Assembly: GCA_963974715.1 (NCBI GenBank)
Contig: CAXBDK010000003.1
Location: 62,001 to 126,000 of the forward strand
Source of the DNA: Sediminicola sp963974715
GTDB taxonomy: Bacteria; Bacteroidota; Bacteroidia; Flavobacteriales; Flavobacteriaceae
Reading direction: 5' to 3'
DNA length: 64,000 bases
The notes under the pieces were generated by a model. It saw only the letters and a program-made list of their open reading frames with translations. It did no database searches and was not told the DNA's origin. The position numbers and the translations under genes are program-made. Shown one piece after another: positions 1 through 8,682 of this stretch (within the stretch, counting starts at the first letter, position 1; the number at the start of each line of letters is the position of its first letter).

Positions 1-944
1 AGGTTCATGACACTGTTATCGTCCCCATCGACCTCTATCCGCTCAATTTTGTCCAGCTTTTTGATCAGGGACTGTGCCATGGAAGCCTTGGAGGCCTTTG
101 CCCTGAATTTTTCAATTAATTTTTCGGTCTGCTGTATCTGCTTTTCCTGATTTTTCTGCGCGCTTATCTGCTGATCGCTGATCTCCTTACGGAGCACCAG
201 GTATTCCGAATAGGGTTTACTATAATCGTAGATCCTTCCCAAGGATATTTCTATGGTCCTATTTGTGACATTATCCAAGAACATCCTGTCATGGGAAACG
301 ATCACCACCGCACCTGCATAACCCTTTAAAAACTGCTCCAACCAGATAATCGACTCTATGTCCAAGTGGTTGGTGGGCTCATCGAGAAGTAGGACATCGT
401 TGTCCTGCAGCAATAGTTTGGCAAGTTCTATACGCATACGCCAACCTCCTGAAAAGGTTTCGGTACGTTTGTCAAAATCGGCCCTTTTAAACCCAAGTCC
501 CTGCAGCACCCTTTCCGTCTGCCCCTGATAATTGTAACCGCCAAGGATTTCGTAATGATGGGTAATATCGTTCAGGTCAATGATGAGCTGGTTATAACTT
601 TCGCTTTCATAATCGGTTCGCTCCACCAGTTGTTGGTTGATCCTGTCCAATTTTCCCTCGAGCTCCTTGATTTCCACAAATGCCTGATGGGCCTCCTCCA
701 AAACGGTCCTGCCCAGTTCAAAATCGAGGTCCTGTTTCAAGAACCCCAACCGAATATCCTTATCGGAGGCGATAACGCCGGAATCCGGTACCATTTCGCG
801 GGACAGTAATTTAAGCAAGGTGGATTTTCCCGCCCCGTTCTTTCCAATAAGTCCTACCCTATCGCCCGCGTTCAGTCTAAAAGCTATTTCTTCAAATAAA
901 TATTCCCCGGCAAATGATACGGAAAGGTTATGGATATTGAGCAT
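1..944 (-). CDS. ABC-F family ATP-binding protein (N-terminal part, cut by window edge)
   Basis: About 314 residues are visible, read from an ATG at 944; the C-terminal half lies outside the window. The first ABC domain is complete: Walker A GKNGAGKST at about residues 34-42, the signature FSGGWRMR at about 164-171, and Walker B LLLDEPTNHLD at about 185-195. No membrane segment is present, and the charged helical linker typical of ABC-F proteins begins at the window edge. ABC-F proteins have two ABC domains and act on ribosomes (translation factor or antibiotic protection types) rather than as transporters. Which subfamily this is (Uup, YheS or EttA-like) cannot be decided from half the protein. 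Confidence 0.9.
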   Translation of the reverse strand, partial: MLNIHNLSVSFAGEYLFEEIAFRLNAGDRVGLIGKNGAGKSTLLKLLSREMVPDSGVIASDKDIRLGFLKQDLDFELGRTVLEEAHQAFVEIKELEGKLDRINQQLVERTDYESESYNQLIIDLNDITHHYEILGGYNYQGQTERVLQGLGFKRADFDKRTETFSGGWRMRIELAKLLLQDNDVLLLDEPTNHLDIESIIWLEQFLKGYAGAVVIVSHDRMFLDNVTNRTIEISLGRIYDYSKPYSEYLVLRKEISDQQISAQKNQEKQIQQTEKLIEKFRAKASKASMAQSLIKKLDKIERIEVDGDDNSVMN

Positions 945-986
945 GTTATTGTGACCAGTGTTACATTAAGAAAAAATGAGAATTCG

Positions 987-994
987 TACCTTTG
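987..994 (+). promoter_or_regulatory. Bacteroidota -7 promoter box (TACCTTTG)
   Basis: Exact match to TAnnTTTG, 16 nt before the ATG of the DUF983 gene. No TTG lies at the usual 17-23 nt spacing upstream, so this is a half-site assignment. It lies in the short divergent gap with the ABC-F gene. Confidence 0.5.
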
Positions 995-1010
995 TACAAA
1001 TATTGTGCAA

Positions 1011-1400
1011 ATGTTAAAAAAAGGAAACAAACTCTACAGCATTTTAACAGGAAGTTGTCCCAAATGCCATCAGGAGAGTATGTACAAGGATAAAAACCCC
1101 TATCATTTGCGGAATATCTTTAAAATGCACGACCGCTGCTCCCATTGCAATACGAAATATAAGATGGAGCCTTCCTTTTTTTATGGGGCCATGTACGTCA
1201 GTTATGGAGTAGGGATCGCTTTTGCCGTGGCGGCATTTATAGTTTCGTTCTTGATCCTTGGCGCTTCTTTGCCAATCAGTTTTATCGCCATAGTGGCCAC
1301 CTTGCTACTGTTTCTACCGGTGATCATCCGGCTATCGCGGAACATTTGGATCAATATTTTCATCACATATGACCCCCATGCCTTGAAGAAGACGGGCTAA
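1011..1400 (+). CDS. DUF983 family membrane protein
   Basis: 129 residues from the ATG at 1011. An upstream in-frame ATG at 930 is rejected because it would overlap the divergent ABC-F gene and its promoter region. The N-terminal half has two CxxC pairs (C16/C19 and C43/C46) that look like a small zinc ribbon, followed by two hydrophobic segments at about 63-84 and 88-108. This pattern matches the DUF983 family; its biochemical role is not known to me. The 3' end overlaps the convergent FAD oxidoreductase gene by 38 nt. Confidence 0.85.
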   Translation: MLKKGNKLYSILTGSCPKCHQESMYKDKNPYHLRNIFKMHDRCSHCNTKYKMEPSFFYGAMYVSYGVGIAFAVAAFIVSFLILGASLPISFIAIVATLLLFLPVIIRLSRNIWINIFITYDPHALKKTG

Positions 1401-2445
1401 AGTGTTTTTTTGTAAATCGGGCAATATCCATTTCGGGATCTAAAGGGGTTCCGTTTTCAATATGGGAATAAAGTTGTTCTGCTACGGTAGGGGCTATCAT
1501 GACACCTCGGGATCCCAATCCGTTCATTACATAAAGGTTGGCTATTTCGGGATGTCTTCCTACCAATGGCCTTCTATCCGTTACCGTAGGCCTAATGCCC
1601 GCCACATGGTCCACCACCTCATAATCACATGTAAGAAAGGTGTTCAACTTATCCAGCAGTTCCGCCCGCGATTCGGCAGTAGGTAGGTTGGTCTTGTCCT
1701 TCCACTTATAAGTGGCACCGATACGGTAAAGGTCATGCCCGAGGGGAATAACGAATATGGATGATTTTATAACGTTCCGTTCCTTGAGGTCCGCGGCCTT
1801 TATGGTCAGCAATTCCCCTTTTGTCCCCGTCAATGGCAGGTACTGGAAAAAGGGATTATGGTCCTGGCCATATCCCATGGCAAATACCAGATTTTTGGCA
1901 GTAATATCCCCATAGCGAACACCTTCCTTGTTCACCTGTAATCCATCGAAAAGAAAACTTTCCTCCCGAAGCAATTTTCGGTCCCTTAAATATTGCCTAT
2001 AGCCCGTAAGCAAGGTCTTCGTATCGATCCTTCCGGTCTGCAACACTTCCCCGAACCCATAAGGGGCATGGATGTGCGGATTTGTATTTAGATGGATCTG
2101 GGATGACAGGAACGGCCTTAATGGAGGGGTATCCGATGCCTCAAACCACATATTTTGTTCCTCTATTGAAGCGAACCTTCGGTAAACGGGTATTTTTTGG
2201 TCCAGGGACAATTTAAGTTTGGTCTCTAGGTGTGCGTAAAAGGGCATGGCCTTCCTTAATTGTTCCTGTGCGTTCCATACCAGGGAAAAGCGCTTTAGGT
2301 TAACGGGATTGTAAAGGCCGCCAGCAACCATGGAGGCCGTTTGTGAGGTATCGGAGACCACTTGAAAGGTCCGATTGTTCCTTTCCAATACCTCACAAAG
2401 GGAAATCCCCGCCAATCCGAGGCCCACGATCAAATAATCTGTCAT
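1363..2445 (-). CDS. FAD-dependent oxidoreductase, DAO/DadA-like
   Basis: 360 residues. A dinucleotide-binding motif YLIVGLGLAGISL begins at residue 4, followed by the AGGLYNP stretch typical of D-amino-acid oxidase-fold proteins. A C-terminal FAD contact region contains GIRPTVTDRRPLVG and GLGSRGVMIAP. The fold suggests oxidation of an amine or amino acid, as in glycine oxidase or the C-terminal domain of MnmC, but no substrate can be inferred. A TAnnTTTG box ends 5 nt before the ATG, which would give an almost leaderless message. Its 3' end overlaps the DUF983 gene. Confidence 0.8.
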   Translation of the reverse strand: MTDYLIVGLGLAGISLCEVLERNNRTFQVVSDTSQTASMVAGGLYNPVNLKRFSLVWNAQEQLRKAMPFYAHLETKLKLSLDQKIPVYRRFASIEEQNMWFEASDTPPLRPFLSSQIHLNTNPHIHAPYGFGEVLQTGRIDTKTLLTGYRQYLRDRKLLREESFLFDGLQVNKEGVRYGDITAKNLVFAMGYGQDHNPFFQYLPLTGTKGELLTIKAADLKERNVIKSSIFVIPLGHDLYRIGATYKWKDKTNLPTAESRAELLDKLNTFLTCDYEVVDHVAGIRPTVTDRRPLVGRHPEIANLYVMNGLGSRGVMIAPTVAEQLYSHIENGTPLDPEMDIARFTKKHFSPSSSRHGGHM

Positions 2446-2450
2446 GGGTA

Positions 2451-2458
2451 CAAATGTA
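2451..2458 (-). promoter_or_regulatory. -7 box (TACATTTG) of the FAD oxidoreductase gene
   Basis: Exact TAnnTTTG on the minus strand, separated from the start codon by only 5 nt. It abuts the terminator of the gld operon, so one operon ends where the next promoter begins. Confidence 0.45.
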
Positions 2459-2488
2459 AAAAAACGCTACATGTAAAATGCAGCGTTT
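2457..2488 (-). terminator. Rho-independent terminator after gldN
   Basis: Arms at 2462-2472 and 2478-2488 form an 11 bp stem with one G-U pair and a 5 nt loop. On the minus strand the stem is followed by a run of seven T. It is about 90 nt past the gldN stop and probably ends the gldKLMN transcript. Confidence 0.75.
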
Positions 2489-2579
2489 CCCATTATGTTT
2501 AAAATTGGAAAATGATTGTTTTATTTCTGGCAGTAGGTCAAACCGAAAGTACGAATTGGATCGTACACCGGCTACTTGG

Positions 2580-3482
2580 TCAGTAGGCCCACATATCCTG
2601 TTCCCTGTCCCTTATGGCCTCTTTAATCCTATTGGCCTCCAGTACCTGGAACAAGGCGTTGTCCGTGATATAATCCCTTATCTCACGATCGCCATGAACG
2701 TTGTCCTCTTTATAGATGGTGGCATGGAACCTACGGGCGTTCAACAACATATCAAAAGAAAGGGGTTGTGCCGTATTCCGTTGGTTGAATACCTTGGCCT
2801 CGTGCAAAATTTCCCTTGCACTTGGGTACCATACCCAGAAAAGGGGAACCTTAGCCTCGGCAAGATCCATGGACTCACTGTCGATAAAGTTAACATCGGG
2901 CGCAACGGGTGCGATACCCAACAATCGGTACTTAAGTTCTCCCTGACGTTTGTCGAAATACCACATTCCCTTGATAAGGAATTCCTCAAGATCGGCAGCC
3001 GTAAGCTCCCGTCTATTGATGTATTCCTGGGAAACCTGCTCCCCTGCATTCAACTGTTCGTACCCATAATCGGTGGTATCCACTTTTTGAAGGGTAGCCT
3101 TTAGGTCGCTCAAGTTCCTTTTTTCGGTAAAGTAGGAATCAGCATAGATATCCTTTAACTTACCGTTCCTGATATTCTTCATCAGTACATCGTATAGAGA
3201 ACGTCTATCGGACCCCACCCCAATGGTATCCACAGGATAGTAGAGGGGAAAGTTGACGCGCTCATCAAGGTCGATCACTTCCCAAACGGTCTTTGACCAA
3301 AGGATGTCCCTATCGTCCACATAACCGTACTCTAGGGGAGCGTCATTGTCCAATGCGATTTGCGCCTCCGTTTTTTTCCCTATCTCTTCCGGCATCTTGG
3401 CATTTAGGATATTTGCCTGGGCCATAACGGAAAGGGGCATAACGGTAACCGCTCCGATCAATAAAACATTCTTCCAATTCAT
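2580..3482 (-). CDS. gldN: Type IX secretion / gliding motility protein GldN
   Basis: 300 residues with an N-terminal signal peptide ending near MAQANI (residues 20-25). The mature part carries conserved GldN/PorN sequence such as RDILWSKTVWEVIDLDERVN and PLFWVWYPSAREILHEA. GldN is a periplasmic partner of the outer-membrane lipoprotein GldK; together they form the ring structure of the type IX secretion system. It is the last gene of the gldK-gldL-gldM-gldN order standard in Flavobacteriaceae, separated from gldM by 94 nt that contain a strong hairpin. Confidence 0.95.
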   Translation of the reverse strand: MNWKNVLLIGAVTVMPLSVMAQANILNAKMPEEIGKKTEAQIALDNDAPLEYGYVDDRDILWSKTVWEVIDLDERVNFPLYYPVDTIGVGSDRRSLYDVLMKNIRNGKLKDIYADSYFTEKRNLSDLKATLQKVDTTDYGYEQLNAGEQVSQEYINRRELTAADLEEFLIKGMWYFDKRQGELKYRLLGIAPVAPDVNFIDSESMDLAEAKVPLFWVWYPSAREILHEAKVFNQRNTAQPLSFDMLLNARRFHATIYKEDNVHGDREIRDYITDNALFQVLEANRIKEAIRDREQDMWAY

Positions 3483-3519
3483 TTGTCAATAATTTTTATT
3501 TGTTGTCCAGAAATCAGAT

Positions 3520-3560
3520 GTAATGGGCACGTTTCCTATATGGATGGAACGGCCCATTAC
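3520..3560 (-). other. Strong hairpin in the gldM-gldN intercistronic gap
   Basis: Inverted repeat with 9 bp outer arms (3520-3528 and 3552-3560), extended inward by six more pairs with single-base bulges and closed by a 9 nt loop at 3537-3545. No T run follows on the minus strand, so it does not look like an ordinary terminator. A role in RNA processing, stability or partial attenuation between gldM and gldN is an inference. Confidence 0.6.
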
Positions 3561-3576
3561 AAAAGTTAATTATTTT

Positions 3577-5145
<1,569 letters not shown>

Positions 5146-5205
5146 GTTTTTTTTCTAATTAGGTATTGGTTAATACTTTGATCTGGGTTTGACTGAATAC
5201 CGACA

Positions 5206-5859
5206 TTAGTTTCTGTTCATTGCGGACAACATACCACCGTACACTCCGTTAAGGGAGGAAAGATTGGATGCAAGGGATTGCATTTGTTCTTTTAGCGCAC
5301 TGGAATTCTGTACCACTTCCTCATTGATGGAAGCTTGTCTGCTGGCACTGTCCAACTGTACTTTGTAAAGGCTGTTCAAGGATTCCATCTGTGCGGCCGC
5401 CTGTGACATTTCCTCGGAATACTTCCTAGTGGATGCCATGGCGTCAACAGTTGGTGCGATCCCTTTTGCTGCACCTTCAAAATTTTTGATGCTGCTTCCC
5501 AAGCTGCTCATAAGTTCGGCATCAACACCTGCTTCCCTTAAAAGATCGTCCAATTTTTTTGAAAGGGACGTTTCGGCTTCCTTGATCTCTGCAGCGGAAT
5601 TCGATTTTTTACCGGCAACCTGTCCACCTGCCAATTCAGGGTATACCAAAGACCAGTCGTACTCGTCATCAACAGGCTCAAAAGCACTGATCGCAAAAAT
5701 AAGGGCTTCGGTTATAAGACCAACCGCCAAAAGCAGTCCACCTGTAAGGGGGCCAAATTCCCAGTGAAGGATCTTGAACAATGCACCAATGATCACCACC
5801 GACGCTCCAAGGCCATAGGCCATATTAAATAATTTTTTTGTTGATTTTGACTGTGCCAT
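5206..5859 (-). CDS. gldL: Gliding motility / type IX secretion motor protein GldL
   Basis: 217 residues with two adjacent membrane helices (about 14-31 and 37-59) and a cytoplasmic tail containing coiled-coil-like stretches. GldL is the inner-membrane stator-like half of the motor, partner of GldM. A glutamate in the second helix (Glu51 in GLITEALIF) matches the conserved membrane glutamate proposed to couple proton flow to rotation. It lies between gldK (68 nt gap) and gldM (60 nt gap) in one orientation, as expected for one operon. Confidence 0.95.
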   Translation of the reverse strand: MAQSKSTKKLFNMAYGLGASVVIIGALFKILHWEFGPLTGGLLLAVGLITEALIFAISAFEPVDDEYDWSLVYPELAGGQVAGKKSNSAAEIKEAETSLSKKLDDLLREAGVDAELMSSLGSSIKNFEGAAKGIAPTVDAMASTRKYSEEMSQAAAQMESLNSLYKVQLDSASRQASINEEVVQNSSALKEQMQSLASNLSSLNGVYGGMLSAMNRN

Positions 5860-5927
5860 AATTCTAATTTTAGTTTAATGTTTAATAATAAAGATTTGGT
5901 TTACGTTTGATCACTATTTATTGCTTT

Positions 5928-7283
5928 TTAATTGGTGGAATCCTGTTCCCCCATATAATCCTGTACTGTCCTAAAACCGATATAACTACGGGCGGAATCC
6001 TGGTATTCATAATCCCTTGTACTTACCTGCAGGAAGTAGGCCACATCTTTCCAAGAACCGCCACGTATCACCTTTCTCTCATTGTCGGCCGATATTGCAT
6101 TTGGGTTCATAGTGGAAACAAATTCGTAAGAACCGGGCTCATAGCTCGAATTGGTCCATTCGGAAACGTTGCCCGCCATGTTGTAAAGGTTATAATCGTT
6201 GGGCTCAAAAGATTTGGCTTCCACGGTGTAGAGTGCCGAATCCGCCGCATAATCCCCACGTTGTGGTTTGAAATTGGCCATAAAACATCCCGTATCGCTT
6301 ATTACATAAGGTCCGCCCCAAGGATAGGTGCCACTTTCGATCCCACCTCTGGCCGCATATTCCCATTCAGCTTCGGTGGGCAGTCTAAATTGGTTCACAA
6401 ACTGTTTCCCCCTGCTCTTTTGGTCGTCATTTTTAAATTTGGTCCTCCAGTTACAGAATGCCTTGGCCTGTTGCCATGAAACCCCTACCACCGGATAATC
6501 GCTATATGCGTCGTGCCAAAAATAGTCGTTGTGCATCGGTTCGTTATAAGAGTATTCAAAATCTTTGATCCATACGGTCGTATCCGGATAGATCTCAAGT
6601 TGCTCCTTACGGATAAAGTCCTTCCTTCTACCGTCTTTGGAACGTGCCGCGGCCTCTATGTCCATCCAGCTATAGCCGTATTTTAGTTTGGTAACGTCAA
6701 TGGTCCTTTGACCATTGTAGGATTCTTCTTCCGGTATGTAAAGGGAATCCATTATTTCGGCATAGTATTCGTCCGGATATTCGGATGTATCCCAAATAAG
6801 GTCCCGATCCCTGTTAAGGGCCCTCCCCTCGTATCCTGTTTCCCCCATGCCGGAGTAATTGTCCATCATGTATTTATCATATACGGACATTCGGGTCGTA
6901 TCGGCGTCCATAAATGCATATTCCCCAATTCCCTCATCCTCCGGTCCCAAACCGAGTTCATCGGCAAGGATCGCCAACTGCGTCCTGGCAATGGAATCCT
7001 TAACCCAATCCACAAACTGTCTGTATTCGCTGTTGGTTATTTCGGTATCGTCCATATAAAAGGAGGTCACCGTAACCGTCTTTGTAGGTGCATTGTGGAC
7101 CTGTGCCACATCTTCCTCGGATTTACCCATGATAAAGGAACCCCGTGGGATCAATTCCATCCCATAAGGTTTCTCCGGATACCACTTTTTACCCTGGGCC
7201 CCGACCAGCTCTCCTTTTGTTTTGGACCCACAACCGGTGAGCAAAAAAACAAATGCTATAGATGATAACAATAGCTTCTTCAT
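5928..7283 (-). CDS. gldK: Gliding motility lipoprotein GldK
   Basis: 451 residues from the ATG at 7283; an in-frame extension to 7325 is rejected because it would precede a clean lipoprotein signal. The signal ends in LLTGC, so the cysteine is lipidated. The rest is a formylglycine-generating-enzyme-like (FGE-sulfatase) domain, seen in FRLPTEAEWEYAARGG and VIRGGSWKDVAYF. GldK is a structural outer-membrane lipoprotein of the type IX system that pairs with GldN; the FGE-like fold is not thought to be catalytic there. No exact TAnnTTTG box is found upstream; TGTGTTTG is the nearest match. Confidence 0.95.
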   Translation of the reverse strand: MKKLLLSSIAFVFLLTGCGSKTKGELVGAQGKKWYPEKPYGMELIPRGSFIMGKSEEDVAQVHNAPTKTVTVTSFYMDDTEITNSEYRQFVDWVKDSIARTQLAILADELGLGPEDEGIGEYAFMDADTTRMSVYDKYMMDNYSGMGETGYEGRALNRDRDLIWDTSEYPDEYYAEIMDSLYIPEEESYNGQRTIDVTKLKYGYSWMDIEAAARSKDGRRKDFIRKEQLEIYPDTTVWIKDFEYSYNEPMHNDYFWHDAYSDYPVVGVSWQQAKAFCNWRTKFKNDDQKSRGKQFVNQFRLPTEAEWEYAARGGIESGTYPWGGPYVISDTGCFMANFKPQRGDYAADSALYTVEAKSFEPNDYNLYNMAGNVSEWTNSSYEPGSYEFVSTMNPNAISADNERKVIRGGSWKDVAYFLQVSTRDYEYQDSARSYIGFRTVQDYMGEQDSTN

Positions 7284-7399
7284 ACTTAGGTTAAATTTCG
7301 ATTTAAGATTACAGACTGCAAACACAATTATTATTCTCTAAAACTGCTTTTTAAATAAAATATTGTGTTAAAACAATTTATACTTAAAAATTCCAATTA

Positions 7400-8557
7400 T
7401 TAATTAAACCCCTTCTTATGGGCCTTTAACCACCTTTCGGGAATATTTTGATCGCATGCCTGCAAATAGTCCTTTTCGGTGCATGGTAATAACGCAAGTG
7501 AATTTGATTTAGTATGTGAAGTGATAATGGAGGGTACCTCTATCCACCATCTATCGGTAAGGATGCTCTTAAAAAAGATAAGGTCGTCGTCTTCCGTAGG
7601 CACTATGAACTTTGTGAAGTTGTCCAGGTCCATATAGGGCGATTCCTTGATGCGAAAATTCACCCCTTCAATAAAGTACCAAATGATCTGGGCGATGAGT
7701 TGGAACGATTGGTTCCCGTTTCCGATCTCATAGATCCCAAAAACGGACACATGATCGCTGATCCCGGCGTATCTTGAGATGGCGCAGATTTCCCGTCCCG
7801 TGAAACCGTTGGGGGAAAACTCCGTCGTCATGCCCATATCGGAGGCCCTTATCGCCCTGGCGTCCATGCTTACGATGTCTGCGTTTCGCAGTACGGGTTC
7901 GGCCAAGGAAATATCGGAAGCCATTTCCCCCAAACGGTAGGCATCAAAAAACAACCGTTCCATAAGGTCTATTTCCTCCTGCGCATTAAAATAGCTCTGA
8001 TAACCGATATTGGAAAAATTAAAGAGGTTTGTGGGTTTATCGGAAATGATCTTGCTCATATAGGAATTGGAGGAAATCAGCTCCTCTGCGTCCCCAAAAT
8101 CGAAACGGCTGTCAACCCCAACCAGGTTCACCATATGTTTCAATCCATCAAAGGCCCTATAAGTGGGGTAGGTAAGGTCTTGGGTAGCCCCTATGATAAC
8201 GGTAATTATATTTTCTTCCAGCAGGCCTGCCACTATTTCCTTGACCACAAAGTAGGTGTCCTCTACGGCCTCCCCCTGCTCCACATCTCCAATATCGATC
8301 AGGGTGGTGTTCCAATTGCCCAACATAAGGCGGTACAATTGTAAGCGGATCGCGGAAACGTCCAAGCGTTCCATTTTCATTTCAAAGGCATTTCTGGACT
8401 CGTGTACGCCAAGAAGTGCGATACTGGCATTGGCCAGCACGGGGATTCCTTTGCGCGCGGTATGCTTATGGATGTTCTTGCCCAAGGACTGCGCTGGCAG
8501 CAGCTCGCAATGGGCCAATATTTTCTCCTCGATTGGGACCAAAAAATCAAATGCCAT
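7400..8557 (-). CDS. Arginase/formimidoylglutamase-fold protein with degenerate metal site
   Basis: 385 residues that align by motif order with the ureohydrolase (arginase, agmatinase, formimidoylglutamase) family. The three metal motifs are recognisable but altered. GGDHS is replaced by GATQD (123-127), DxHxD by DSRFD (149-153), and SxDxD by SMDAR (230-234). So three of the six classical manganese ligands (two His, one Asp) are Gln, Arg and Arg. The following NGFTGREIC segment matches the GGLTxRE element of the family. Catalysis on guanidino substrates is therefore doubtful; automatic annotation as formimidoylglutamase would be misleading. It sits between topA and gldK, 116 nt upstream of gldK on the same strand. 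Confidence 0.8.
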   Translation of the reverse strand: MAFDFLVPIEEKILAHCELLPAQSLGKNIHKHTARKGIPVLANASIALLGVHESRNAFEMKMERLDVSAIRLQLYRLMLGNWNTTLIDIGDVEQGEAVEDTYFVVKEIVAGLLEENIITVIIGATQDLTYPTYRAFDGLKHMVNLVGVDSRFDFGDAEELISSNSYMSKIISDKPTNLFNFSNIGYQSYFNAQEEIDLMERLFFDAYRLGEMASDISLAEPVLRNADIVSMDARAIRASDMGMTTEFSPNGFTGREICAISRYAGISDHVSVFGIYEIGNGNQSFQLIAQIIWYFIEGVNFRIKESPYMDLDNFTKFIVPTEDDDLIFFKSILTDRWWIEVPSIITSHTKSNSLALLPCTEKDYLQACDQNIPERWLKAHKKGFN

Positions 8558-8682
8558 AGGTTGGTGATATGTTTAAATTGTTTTTTATTTATAATGGGTA
8601 TCCCCCTTCAATTTAATCATCCGGCATGGTTCCCACCCTCTGTTGCTGGCCACTTGTGCACAAAGACCCTGGTCCCGAGGTC

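Noticed and set aside
2478..3104. Long plus-strand open frame opposite gldN
   Set aside because: It is antisense to a clearly conserved gene, with no recognisable protein family or promoter.
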